A stretch of DNA of 64,000 bases. Source: Petrosia ficiformis (taxonomy: Eukaryota; Porifera; Demospongiae; Haplosclerida; Petrosiidae). The notes beneath the pieces are model-generated. The model was not told where the DNA came from and ran no database searches. It worked only from the letters and a program-made list of their open reading frames with translations. Shown here in pieces: positions 35,444-46,506 of this stretch. Where the stretch lies: positions 3,104,096 through 3,168,095 of the forward strand of contig OX345648.1 of NCBI GenBank assembly GCA_947044365.1. Reading direction: 5' to 3'. Both the position numbers and the translations under genes were made by a program. Positions within the stretch are counted from its first letter, which is position 1. Every line of letters starts with the position of its first letter.

Positions 35444-35614
35444 CTGTAACCATAGGACACATATTACTTGTACACATGTATTTTGTAATTAGGCCAAACC
35501 AATTGAATTACTTGTTTGACAGATTTTCTGTTGATTTTTGTTGACTTTCATGTACAAAGAAAACATTTTATAATTTTATCACAATTGCACCCTTCCTCCT
35601 ATACATGTATTTGC

Positions 35615-35963
35615 TAGTGTTGTACCTACATTGGTATAGGTAAATGTATAGGTGGCTATACCAAGGTATAGGTAAATATAGGTATAAGCAAGTAGTATAG
35701 GGCAGATACAGATACTTTACAGACCAAGTTTTGAAACTTTATAATAATATTTTACTGTAGGAAAAGATTGATACAACAGTCAGAATCATATTGTGTGAGC
35801 TATTTCCATCTTTTCTGGTCGTTTGTGAGTTTCATTTTCCAATAAAAAATGGCTATATAGAGCAGTGCTAAAGAGAACATATACTAGAAAAAGCAGTGAA
35901 CACATGTATATGTAGATATAGGTATATGAATTATAGGTAAAACCTAGTATAGGTACAACACTA
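35615..35963. mobile_element. hAT MITE with perfect 8-bp target duplication
   Basis: TIRs TAGTGTTGTACCT / AGGTACAACACTA and GTATTTGC at 35607-35614 and 35964-35971. 349 bp, full of 'ggtataggta' repeats, no coding. The TIR start (TAGTG-TGT) resembles the hAT at 27080. Confidence 0.9.
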
Positions 35964-35971
35964 GTATTTGC

Positions 35972-37078
35972 ATGCATGATTGTGAATCAGTAGTCATGGT
36001 AAAGCTATCACTCTACATGTACACACCACAGCTACATATAGGTATCTTGTCACCTTGGTAACAGAAACATGTGATGACTATGACTAAATGTAGATATGAC
36101 TGATATATAAAATATGGTGATAATTCAATTTGCCCTAAATACCTTCCTAGTGTCTATGCAACATGCTTCTCAAACTTTTGAAACAAGTAATTTAATGAGA
36201 ACTTAGTGTCGTATTTAATTTATACAATGTGTAACATCAGATTGTCTGGATTGAAAAAATAGAGTACTAGTATCCATGGACTGGAATTAAAAAGTTGGTA
36301 AAGTTTCACTGTTTGTAACTAATAAACAGTTAGACAAACGTAGACCAGCTTTATTGCTACAGTCCCACTATAATAAGGTGCGTAATCTCTCAAATGGAAT
36401 CTAGATATACATGTAGCATAACAGCACTAAATGATGTTTAGTAAACTCTGAGCAATTAGTGCTAATACTGTTGTCAGTTTAAATGAATGTTTCAAGTAAA
36501 GATTCCCTGTTAGAGCCAAGAAAGCTAAACAGTGTGAGAATGGAATGTTATTCAACCTAGCTAAAGACCAACAGGCAACCCCTAACTGCTATGCACTACT
36601 ACTTTCACCCCATCATAATAGGTGGATTTAAGGGGGAGGGGGGCTAGAGGTGGTCAATATACTTTTGCTCCAGCTTTCCAATTGTATCAGAGATACGAGG
36701 GCATAGCATCCTACATGTATTTTCGAGTGGTTCGAGGGCAATTGAAATGTATGGGCGGCCATTTTTTCCGTGCCATCCCTACATAGAGAGTACTACCGTA
36801 CTCTCTGATAGTACTCAAAGGTTTTAATTGAGACTTCATCTGATCTATGTAGTTAATGTGGACTTTCAAATAACCATCTATATTTATTCTAAATGTACAA
36901 ACCAGACCCAGGTATTAATGGTATAACACGATTTAGTTTCTCACCACATTTAACCCAGATCACATCTATCAATTAAGTCTAACTAAGTGAATTGAAAGTC
37001 TCTACTGTTTAAATTTTGAAATTTATACAGATATCTAAAAATGTGGGCGTTGCCCTTCAAACGGCTAGTGCTTCATTT
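35972..37078. other. unassigned, possible upstream ferlin sequence
   Basis: No firm exon. A minus-strand frame near 36900-36965 (DVIWVKCGEKLNRVIPLI) might be coding but has no clear family match. A G-rich run lies near 36630. Confidence 0.35.
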
Positions 37079-37229
37079 AAGCTCACGAAATAATTAGAAC
37101 ATATATGGTACTATACTACATACTATAATAGAAAAACCCTACCCCTATGATAAGAGCCCTACCCTTAACGATAGAAGTATACTAACTAAATATAGTACCA
37201 TATATACTCTAATTATTTTTCGTGAGCTT
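37079..37229. mobile_element. 151-bp fold-back MITE
   Basis: About 36-bp arms (aagctcacgaaataatta ... / ... taattatttttcgtgagctt) with few mismatches, non-coding. Confidence 0.75.
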
Positions 37230-37704
37230 GCATCAACCCTTCAAACATTCGCTTTGCTGTCTTCCTGCTGTTAGCAAAGCATAAAGTTTACATCAATGGC
37301 GGCTTTCTTTTCTTTAATAAATCTTCCAGCAAGCTAAGTTAAAATGTTGAATCTTATGAAAAGAGAGGTATAGAACTGAAATGAGTTAGTTATTAAACTG
37401 ATATTCAACCCACAGATTTTGATTGCAAAAAAGCTAAGTTTAATATACACTGATTAGATTTAATGGGTTGTTAGATAAGGAGGTAATGAAGTAAACGGTG
37501 TGGTTACGTAATTAATTAGAGGTGTGATTTTATGCACGCTTGGACTTTTTTCTAGGAAAAACACTGATTTCCTGTATGAGTATAATTATTATATATAAGC
37601 ATATTTATTTATTAAGGAATACATAAATTATGTAAGATAATGGTTTAATTTATGAAAATAAAAGTCAATAATTGTCATAGTGGAGCATCAAAATAAAAGT
37701 AACT

Positions 37705-38700
37705 CTACTTCCCCCTTCTTTTAAGTTTTCTGTATTTATCTTTAAGACTGTAGGCAGTGCGACTTTCTTGGAAAGGATATTCTTCTAAGATCTGTTTCCA
37801 TTGACGGCCTAATTTACTGACACCCTTAGTTAGAAAGTGTTCTTCCTCCTTTGTGAATGGAAGATTGGGTTTTCGAAGCTGGAAACGAAATGGAATGAAA
37901 ACTAATATATACTGTGGAGGTATACTGTGCACCACCAACAGAGGTTCAAATTTTAATTTTGCACCACCAAGCAATTGTTGTACTTAATTACCATGAAACC
38001 ACATAATATTATTATCCAACCTACAAACCACATTGTTTAAACAATCAAATAAACTCAAGATACATCATTTCATTATTTAAAAGCATTGGTGGCACCACCA
38101 AATATCACTGCTGTGGGAGTACATAGTGTTAGTGAGAGCCCTCTCAAGAGAGCTGTAACATAGTAACTGTACCAAGGTGTACCACAGACTTCCATGTACA
38201 TATACATGAATTACAGTAACTAAGCAAATCTTTGCATATGGCAACAGTACATAGTTCTATTGACAAGTTTGGTATACATACAAGTGTGAACACATTATGT
38301 ATACTTACCTTCACCTTCTTGATACCAGGGGTAGCAATTATCATTGGAGTAATATGTGATGCGGATTGTTCATTACAACAAGTTTCAGTATGTGACATGT
38401 GTTCATCTCCCTCATCATCATGAGAGGGCAAAAGAGGAGAACTATGCTGTAAATTTGTAGAATTGCCCTCCATTCTCTCTGCGGTCAAATTCTTGCACAA
38501 CTTTTCCACTTCCTGCAGTCGCTTCTTAATTCTTTCACAACATGTGTCAGGTCCAACTGTGTAGATGGTCTATCATCATGTACATGTGTCAGGTCCAACT
38601 GTGTAGATGGGCTCTCAGGCTCATCTTGCTGCTCCTCCGTCATTTCTACGTTCTTCTTGTGTATCATTCCCCAAAGCGCCTCGAAAATCCTATACGCCAT
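37705..38700 (-). pseudogene. telobox-Myb family gene, copy 3
   Basis: Exon 1 about 38310-38700: MAYRIFEALWGMIHKKNVEM, two 14-aa repeats, coiled coil, acidic linker, GIKKVK and a GTAAGT donor. A short deletion near 38527 shifts the frame in the coiled coil. Exon 2 (37705-37878) is intact: LRKPNLPFTKEEEHFL, VSKLGRQWKQILEEYPFQ, SLKDKYRKLKRRGK, stop. The upstream DNA (38701-38780) differs from copies 2 and 9: it has an octamer-like ATGCAAAT and a GC box (GGGCGGGGCC), shared with the copies at 48.9 and 51.9 kb. There are thus two promoter subtypes in the family. Confidence 0.72.
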
Positions 38701-38775
38701 GGTAGTCTCACGAGCCAGACTCTGAATTTTTATGCAAATTATTATTCGGTGTGGCTATAGTGGGCGGGGCCGTGA
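38701..38775 (-). promoter_or_regulatory. telobox-Myb promoter, octamer/GC-box subtype
   Basis: Contains tatgcaaattattattcgg and gtgggcggggccg just upstream of the ATG; nearly the same block occurs at about 48935-48995 and 51935-51995. Confidence 0.45.
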
Positions 38776-38857
38776 ATACGAGGGTCTGGTTAAATGAAAT
38801 GCCAAAACGTATACTATATAGTATTACTGTAATGAATTGACTCTTTAATTGTAATCA

Positions 38858-39045
38858 TGTATTGTGTATTGTTACTGAGTTGTGATTTATGTAACCTGTG
38901 TTTAATTAATGTTCTGTTGTATCTGTAAATGTTAAGACTGTCGTCTACTATTAAGGGCTGTTTCACTATAATTATAAGAACTCACTTTTATACTTGATCA
39001 TTGATTTTGTTGTAATTCATATTTTATGAAACTCAAAATATAACA
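38858..39045 (+). repeat. 5' LTR
   Basis: 188 bp, starts TGTATTGTGTATTG and ends AAAATATAACA, five bases before the primer-binding site. Confidence 0.82.
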
Positions 39046-39049
39046 TTTC

Positions 39050-39078
39050 TGGCGACAAGGATGGGATTCGAACCCACG
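39050..39078 (+). promoter_or_regulatory. primer-binding site, 29 nt of tRNA complement
   Basis: It starts TGGCGACAAGGATGG and continues through gattcgaaccc. The reverse complement gives a tRNA 3' end: T-arm (GGGTTCGAATCCC), 7-nt acceptor strand, discriminator base and CCA. The complement is longer than the usual 18 nt. Confidence 0.75.
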
Positions 39079-39089
39079 TGTGCAAAGCA

Positions 39090-39580
39090 CAATGGATTAG
39101 CAAGTTCTGTGTTGACAGCATATCTTACCTTGGACACAAAATCGACTGTGAAGGACTACACCCCTTGTCTGATAAAGTTAATGGAATTACAAGAGCATCA
39201 ACTCCCAAATCAGTTACAGAATTAAAGGCTTTCCTGGGTCTGATGAATTATTATGCCAAATTCATCCCAAACTTGGTAACTGTGTTGTCTCCATTATATC
39301 AACTACTAAGTCAGTCAGTACCTTGGTCTTAGACTTGTGAGAGAGATGCTGCCTTCAAGAAAGCAAAATTATTGTTAACCTCTGATTGTGTACTCGTTCA
39401 TTTTGATCCAGAAAAAGATTTAGTAGTGTCATGTGATGCTTCATCCTACGGATTGGGTGCAGTCTTGTCTCAAATTTCCTGATGGATCCGAACGTCCTAT
39501 GGCATTTACTTCCCGAACTCTATCGATAGCTGAACGTGAATACAGTCAGATTGAGAAGGAGACACTGGCTTGTGTTTAAA
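39090..39580 (+). pseudogene. gypsy pol fragment (RT thumb and RNase H)
   Basis: It reads YLGHKIDCEGLHPLSDKV and AFLGLMNYYAKFIPNL, then after a stop [17 protein letters not shown] and [17 protein letters not shown], a typical Ty3/gypsy RT connection and RNase H start with the first catalytic Asp (CDAS). Stops and a frameshift near 39480 inactivate it. Confidence 0.85.
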
Positions 39581-39608
39581 TCACATGCAAATGCTGATGC
39601 CCTAATCA

Positions 39609-39797
39609 TGTATTGTGTATTGTTACTGAGTTGTGATTTATGTAACCTTTGTTTAATTAATGTTCTGTTGTATCTGTAAATGTTAAGACTGTCGTCTACT
39701 GTTAAGGGCTGTTTCACTATAAGAACTCACTTTTATACTTGTCATTTGATCATTGATTTTGTTGTAATTCATATTTTAGTGAAACTCAAAATATAAC
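39609..39797 (+). repeat. 3' LTR
   Basis: 189 bp, nearly identical to 38858-39045. No polypurine tract is left before it. Confidence 0.82.
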
Positions 39798-40591
39798 GAT
39801 TACTATTCATGAATTCATGAATTCATAACTCGCGGTCACACGTCTATAGGCTTCATTGACCATGCACTAAATTCACGTAATAATCAGTCCGTTGTTGGTC
39901 CGTACGATCCAAACTGTCTGTCTGTAGCTTATCTTGGCATTTGTATTCTGAAGCTTATCTGTAACATTTTGCTTCTGCTACCTTCACGGTTCCAAAGGTC
40001 TTTGATGTCTGTTATAAAAGTGGCAAGGCGAGAAAGCCTGGAAGATGAAGTTTGCTCGAAGACGCCATTTTGTATTTACGCTAAACAAGATACAGGGAAA
40101 ACTGCAATGTGAACGGAAAGAGAGCAATTAGGAGAAAAGCATCTAAGTTCAAACTTAAAGATGGTGAATGTTTTTATGAGAAGAAGCATGGAAAAGTAAA
40201 AGAGAAATTATAATTAATTATAATATATATATATATAATTATATGTATATATATGTAACTGCATCACACAAAAAAGTAATGTGCTAAATCCCATGCACAC
40301 TAGTGTGCAGTAGTAGCACAAAGTATGCTGTTGTAACTCCAATTGACACTGATGTGCTGTTCAATTCAGTATGATAGCACAGTCAGTGTGTTAATAGCTG
40401 TTATGATTTCAGTATATAGCACACACAAACCTAGCACACTATATTTAACACATTGACAATAGCCATAACACAGTTGTGCTAGAGCAGTTAAAGTAGCACA
40501 AATGTGCTTTATCTGAAAACAGCAGTAATGTGCTAACTCATCATAATTATTAATTATTACATTTATGTTATCGCCACATTGTTTGTGTATA
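39798..40591. other. unassigned; tagcaca-rich stretch
   Basis: At 40290-40530 the words agtgtgctgt / tagcacag recur irregularly. A short (TA)n tract lies at 40220-40255. No gene found. Confidence 0.4.
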
Positions 40592-40879
40592 CTATGCCCC
40601 ATGAATTTTTACTGCATTTGCTCTACAAAATGAATTTATTATACAAGCATAATTGACACTTTGTATAACAAAGGTTGTAATTATGTAAGTATACTTTAAT
40701 ACAAGTAATGTTTCAGGTGTCTTATCAAGTCCAGCTGCACTGGCTATTTCAATGGCTATTTCCTCATCCAGCATACACATGGATCCTTCATGAAGGTATA
40801 ACATAAATCTTTGGACCACTAAGAAGTACTTGGTGTATGCGATTTGAAGGAAAAAACAAACAGTTAAAAGGATACACAA
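40592..40879 (-). other. possible orphan exon (MLDEEIAIEIASAAGLDK)
   Basis: The minus-strand frame contains HEGSMCMLDEEIAIEIASAA and GLDKTPETLL, with protein-like composition. No family recognised. Part of it (40748-40808) is duplicated in inverted orientation 230 bp away. Confidence 0.35.
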
Positions 40880-41099
40880 CTAACTATTTCAAAAATATTG
40901 CTCTATGTGTGAGCATTCAACATCAGCTTTCAATATGCTATCTTTTAGCTACGAGACCTGGAACATCTTCATCCTTTTTGTATGGAGGAGATGAAGTAAT
41001 TGGTGGTGAGTTATGATAATGTTTTTTGTCATTTTTACATTTATGTTATACCTTCATGAAGGATCCATGTGTATGCTGGATGAGGAAATAGCCATTGAA
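40748..41099. repeat. 61-bp perfect inverted repeat with 230-bp spacer
   Basis: Arms 40748-40808 and 41039-41099 are exact reverse complements. No TIR or target-duplication features of a known transposon family. Confidence 0.9.
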
Positions 41100-41233
41100 T
41101 TTATGTTAAAACACTTATAATAAATTTGTCACAATCAAATGTGTAAGTGATTTATGTGATAAAGAATGAAATGTATAATCAAAGTAGTTTACTAGTATAG
41201 GGTATTATGTTAATTTGTTTGATACATTTTTAG

Positions 41234-41555
41234 TAGGGCTGGAACGATTAATCGATTAATCAATTAATCAATTAATCAATTAATCAATCGATATTGAAAA
41301 TTCTTTTGATTATCGATTATAAGTCTGTGATATCAATTATGCTAATTATTCCAAACATCATACTTTTCAAGCATGTGACAGCAAATAATGTACAATATGG
41401 AAGTGATAGGAAGCCTTTTTGATCATCAAATGGTAGGAGTTTCCTGTATTAATTGACTTAATTGGCCTAATTACTTCCACTAATTTTAATCGATTATCAA
41501 TCGACTTGGAGTTAACAATAATCGAATACAGAATCTCAGCCAATTCCCAGCCCTA
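41234..41555. mobile_element. hAT-type MITE, copy Q (no nested insertion)
   Basis: TAGGGCTGGAA ... TTCCCAGCCCTA at the site orthologous to 8662-9329, with an expanded ATTAATCAATTAATC tract and no inner element. Confidence 0.85.
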
Positions 41556-41942
41556 AATTTTAGTGCTTAAATTGTTCATTCAAAGTTGTATTTTTAAGTG
41601 TTGGTCATCTGGATGTGTTGTGGAATTAGTGTTGTAATAGTAAACTAAAACTAGAACCCCTTTTAGTTAATCAATATTACTTTTAGTTAACTAACTATAT
41701 TTTGTTATGATTAAAGTAATGTAAAACTAAAAACCTAAAGCAATACTAAATGGAAAACTTGTACTAATTCCAGTGGGACTACCTGCTAACTCTTGCTGAT
41801 TTAATTTACACTAACGTTGCCATTCCAGAGTGGCACCAATATTTAAATCATTTTACCAACTCATCTACTCTACACTACAGGGTTTTGCACTGCTTAATCC
41901 AATCTTATAATATTCATTATCCCTTTCTTTTCTACAACACAG

Positions 41943-43486
41943 GACGGCACCATACCTCAACTTAGTCTTCATTACAAATCTTTATGGCTGTCTATTGCTG
42001 ATAAATTAAGCAATTCAGGGACTGCATTAGTTAGTGATGTTTCTCTCCCTCATTTCAAGACTGGTGTGCCGTGCTATAATGTCATTTGTGATGCTGAAGT
42101 AGCTTCTAATATGTCGAAATATTCAGGAGTTCAATTTAGTTAGTAGCATTGCCATGTGTGTATCACTAAATAAATGGAGCCATCCCCCATTCGACAAGCT
42201 GTTAAGGATGTGGTGTAGTTTTGTATTTATATTACATGTATATGGAAAAACCAAATATTTTAGGGATCATATATTGCTTATCCCCTTCAATGGTTGAAGG
42301 TGTCTCTGATTGGAGTATTCATAGTAGTACTTGATCTCCACTATCTAATTATCAAATAATACCTTTTAGAATATAATGATTGTGGGGATGTGGTCACTGC
42401 AAAAAAACTATTTACCATTAATAGAATGAAAGGATTGGGACCTGTGGTTCATCATCGAATTATTGCAGGAATGTATTTCTTATCATATCAGTAAGTTATG
42501 TTGCAAAATTTATTCCTGTGATTTCTGCCATACTTCAGACCAAATCTTCATTTTTCTATCATTTTGTAATCTTGTACAATTTACTAGTCAATCCATTTCC
42601 TATATATCTCTCCACATCTTCCTTATCCTTATCTGAAGTGGTAGACACTATTACGAACAAGCACTTCGTGTGAGACAACAGATCTATAATGACTTCCAAA
42701 CAATTTTCTCTAAAAACCACAAAAACAAGAAAGAGACAGTGGACATCATTCTTACTCCTGTAACTCTGAGTTCAGCTCCTTCAGTTAAACGTATGAAGGA
42801 AATAGGACCAGTAGAGTCTTCTATCTATGACACTTATACTGTAGTAGTTAATTTAGCAGGTTAGTATGACATCAAGGTGCCATGGGTATTCAATCAAATC
42901 CCCTGTTATTTTATTTATAGTCTGTAACTACAGCAACATGAAACTTGAATGTAACATATTTTATAGCTCCTATACAATCGAGGATGGAATTAAATATGTA
43001 AAAGTGATAATTATTCAGTCAATGACTGTCTTATTTTGAGTGTATAATATATTACGGGATTTACAAATCAGCTGCAGTAGTGGGTCCTGGCTTAAATGTG
43101 CTGACAAAGTAATTGCTAAGTCTGTATATATTATATAGAAACCATTCAACGTCACCCAAACCCTTAACAAATTGACTGCCTGGAAGAATGACGATGTAAT
43201 GCTGAAGAGTGTTGTAATTTATTAGGATAGATCATGAATCGTTAAATTTCAATAATGCATCTCATGAAATTCTGACAAATTAGATTGTAGGAAAGGCATC
43301 ACCGGCAAATATTATGCTCATGCATTGTGTGATGCATAATAAATATAATATTATCTAAAAGATAATTCAAGATTGACATGAAAATGAGTAGTTTTTACCA
43401 TCCATTTTTAGTAAAATGTGATCTACATGTATAATGTTTATATTGCAGGGCTTCCTGCTATTAGTGTACCAGTTGGTTTTTGCTAA
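41943..43486 (+). pseudogene. QRSL1: QRSL1/GatA, copy Q (3' exons only)
   Basis: Exons 41943-42138 (exon 6), 42370-42490 (EYNDCGDVVTAKKLFTINRM ... IIAGMYFLSYQ), 42645-42859 (HYYEQALRVRQQIYND ... VDIILTPVTLSSAPS ... VVVNLAG) and 43449-43486 (GLPAISVPVGFC, TAA stop). The two middle exons are absent from copy P. Exons 1-5 are missing upstream, where the MITE at 41234 and unrelated DNA sit. The last exon stops after GFC, although the frame beyond it would continue the conserved LPLGLQVIGRWMDEV. The copy is a truncated duplicate. Confidence 0.88.
42860..43448. other. QRSL1: QRSL1 copy Q last intron
   Basis: It aligns with 59317-60145 in copy R, which has an extra tandem duplication and a MITE. 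Nothing else recognised. Confidence 0.6.
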
Positions 43487-44030
43487 GAAAGATTACCCCT
43501 TGGGTTACAAGTAATAGGAAGATGGATGGATGAAGTAACTATGATGAAAGTAGCTAGAGCTATTGAATTGATAATAAATTCTTGAAAATACTGTGATGAC
43601 TCAATATTTCGTCACTTATTTAAACTAAAATTAACATTTTATTTTGCTTTGAACTTGATGTTAAATGCTTGGTGAGGCAATTTACACTGGGGACATTTGT
43701 ACATTACTAATGAGATATACTAGAACTGTTTCAGGGAGATGTTCCGCACTAAATTGATCTGTCTGAAGATACTATCGAAATACACGTCAAGGGATAGAGA
43801 GAATCTACTCTGAACTGAGGAAAGTTCAGAGTTACTGTTTAATGTAAGATTTATAGTGTGTAGGACTGACTGTCCCATTTTATATTACCAAACATTATTC
43901 AACAAACATGCATATATAAGCTATGGCTGAGTGAGAGTCTATGATATAATTAATACAAATTATTTGTGTCAAACTGATGAATTTTGTTTTTCATTATGAA
44001 ACCACAGAACATTAATCATTGAACCAAATC

Positions 44031-44223
44031 TTATAATATAGTTTCATTAATAGTACTAACAAAATCAGAAACAATTTCCAAATCCTTTTTATAATAGCAA
44101 AAGAAAACATGAATAAAATCAAAAACCACACAACTAAGACACAAAATCTTGTTTTTTCTCCAAATACTGAATTTGAAGGTCTTCCACGGAGCAGCAAACC
44201 ATGTGAATGACAAAGAAGGACGG
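44031..44223 (-). pseudogene. ferlin last exon, copy Q
   Basis: Nearly identical to 10599-10791 with the same 2-nt deletion after KNKI. Convergent with the QRSL1 copy Q. Confidence 0.82.
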
Positions 44224-44677
44224 CTGTGGTAGAAATATAAAGCAATTGAGTGCTCCTTTCGAATATTCCAATCAGTAATCAAAGTTAAATTACAATGATA
44301 TTTGGGTTTCAAACCTCCTCTAGAATTCAGGATAATTTGTTTCAGCATGCAACACAAGGGGCCTAAATTTAAAACATTTCCTGGGGGAGCATACCCCCAC
44401 AACCTCTCATATAACAATGAAGAATTTATTAGGATTCAGCATTGACATTTTGAAACAAATGGCACACCATAAATGTAGGTAGAGGAAAGTTGTCACGAAT
44501 TCCGTTAAAGAAATTGCTGCATTATGGAAATTTTAGCATGAGCGAATTGAGTTTTGTATGCTTGTCTTTTCCATACATCTCGTGCTGTAATTACCATAAT
44601 GCACTTGAAAGGATACTTTAACATGTTCATACAGGGGCTAGCTAAGTGTAATACAACCTGAATTGATATACACTTAC

Positions 44678-44762
44678 AGTAAGAGCCTTCTCTCCTTTGC
44701 CTTTTAATTTATAGACAGGTAGCCAACCTCTAGCACGTCTCCTCTCAACAAGATTAATATGC
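44678..44762 (-). CDS. orphan ferlin exon (RGWLPVYKLKGKGEKAL)
   Basis: 85 nt between CTGCAG and GTAAGT. It encodes HINLVERRRARGWLPVYKLK, equivalent to the 'LFEQK-VKGWWPC' segment that in ferlins lies between the exons seen at 11840-11937 and 11426-11535. Its phases (start 1 nt, end 0) fit exactly between them. Its neighbours here are not ferlin exons apart from the last exon at 44031. Confidence 0.82.
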
Positions 44763-45396
44763 CTGCAGATATTCAATAGGCATAAAATGAAAATGAAACA
44801 AAATGTCTAATCAGAAAGATGAGAAATACTGAAGCCAAAGAGACTGAATGAATTGTGTAATAATGTTTGGACACAAAGAATATCCACTGATATAATTATG
44901 TGATGCAATATATGAGAGAATCCATTGGCAATTATCTCATCTAATTCAGAAGCTAATACTAATTTTAATGGTTGTCAATGACCTTAAAAATAATATTAAT
45001 TTTATTACAATAGAAACTTCTGGCTTATATGCCTTCTTTAGCTGATACAAAAAGTCCTTACTGTTAAGTGTTGACAGCATGAAAAAAGTAAACTGCAAAA
45101 CTACTTCTAACAGAGTCAACCAAGACAAAAGTAAAAGAGTAAGTAGCTGACAGATAAAAAACAAATTTTCAATTAAAAAAATCAATACCAATTGAAGAAA
45201 TATAGCTAAAAATACCAGCAGGCCTGCAGAGACAGTTTCGCTACATACCTGCTGATTTCCCTGTATGAGTATAATTATTATATATAAGCATAATTATTTA
45301 TTAAGGAACTCAAACAATATAACAGTATATATAACCTAATTGTTAATTGTCAATAATTTTATACATTTATACTGGAGCATCAAAATAAAAGTAACT

Positions 45397-46350
45397 CTAC
45401 TTCCCCCTTCTTGTACGTAGTCTATACTTGTCTTTAAGACTCATGGCAGTGCGACCTTCTTGAAATGGATATGATGATAAGATGTGTTTCCATCGACGGC
45501 CTAATTTACTGACACCTTTAGTTAGAAAGTGTTCTTCTGTTTTAGTGAATGGAAGATTGGGTTTTCGAAACTGGAAATGAAATGGAATGAAAACTAATAT
45601 ACTGTGGGACAGTGTTCTCGTTAGGCTTTTTTGTGGTGGTTGCACCACCAATATTACTGTCTGCAACAGAGATTCAAAATTTAATTTTGCACCACCAAGC
45701 ATTGTTATACTTAATTACCATGAAACCACATGATATTATTACCCAATCTACAAACCACATGGATTAAACCATCAACTTTGAAGATAAATCATTTCATTAT
45801 TTATTTAAAAGCATGGGTGGCACCACCAAATATGAAAATCCTGGCTAGAACACTGCTGTGGGAGTACATAGTGTTAGTGAGAGCCCTCTCAAGAGAGCTC
45901 TAACTATTATTACATAGTGACTTTACCAAGGTGTACCACAGACTTCCATGTACATATACATGAATTACAGTAACTAAGCAAATCTTTGCATATGGCAACA
46001 GTACATAGTTCTGTAACAGCCCTGAAAAAACATTTACTGTCTGTGTATGTCTTGTATTTATTGTCTGTGTATGTCTTGTATTTATTGTTCTTATGGAGCC
46101 GTATCATGTTTCTGTTCTGTATATAAGTAGTTGCAACCTTTTGATTCTTTGGTGAAATACTTCTCAATCAGAGAGAACGTTATAGTTCTATTGACAGTTT
46201 GGTATACATACAAGTGAGGAACACATTATGTATTCTTACGTTCACCTTCTTGATACCATCATCCACAAGGGGTAGCTGTTTTTTGTTCATCAATTATCAT
46301 TGGATTAACATGTGATGAGGAGGATTGTCCATTACAACAAGTAGTCGCTA
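45397..46350 (-). pseudogene. telobox-Myb family gene, copy 4 (5' truncated)
   Basis: Exon 2 (45397-45570) is open: FRKPNLPFTKTEEHFL, SKLGRRWKHILSSYPFQ, SLKDKYRLRTRRGK, stop. The intron is interrupted at about 46010-46180 by foreign sequence containing a direct repeat of ctgtgtatgtcttgtattta. Only the last part of exon 1 (GIKKVN and donor GTAAGA near 46239) remains. Confidence 0.65.
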
Positions 46351-46506
46351 ACGAGAAAGTATGGGAACGGCTGTTACAGACGTTGTCCGCCGCGTTTTCA
46401 ATAATTTAGTATTGCTCGCGTGATCAGTATACGTAAGTCTATACAATTACAATCTATGATACAATCTGATACAGTGTAACTCAGGAGTACGCAATATCTG
46501 GCCATG

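Larger units (their letters stand above)
38858..39797 (+). mobile_element. deleted Ty3/gypsy LTR retrotransposon
   Basis: Two LTRs (38858-39045 and 39609-39797) about 97% alike flank only 563 bp. The interior has a primer-binding site and then a pol fragment. gag, protease, most of RT and integrase are missing. No clear target duplication. Confidence 0.85.

Noticed and set aside
39050..39078. tRNA gene
   Set aside because: Only the 3' third of a tRNA in complement, directly after an LTR; it fits a primer-binding site, and no cloverleaf can be completed.
41234..41300. ATTAATCG tandem tract as a telomeric or centromeric satellite
   Set aside because: It is the internal part of a bounded hAT-type MITE with target duplications.
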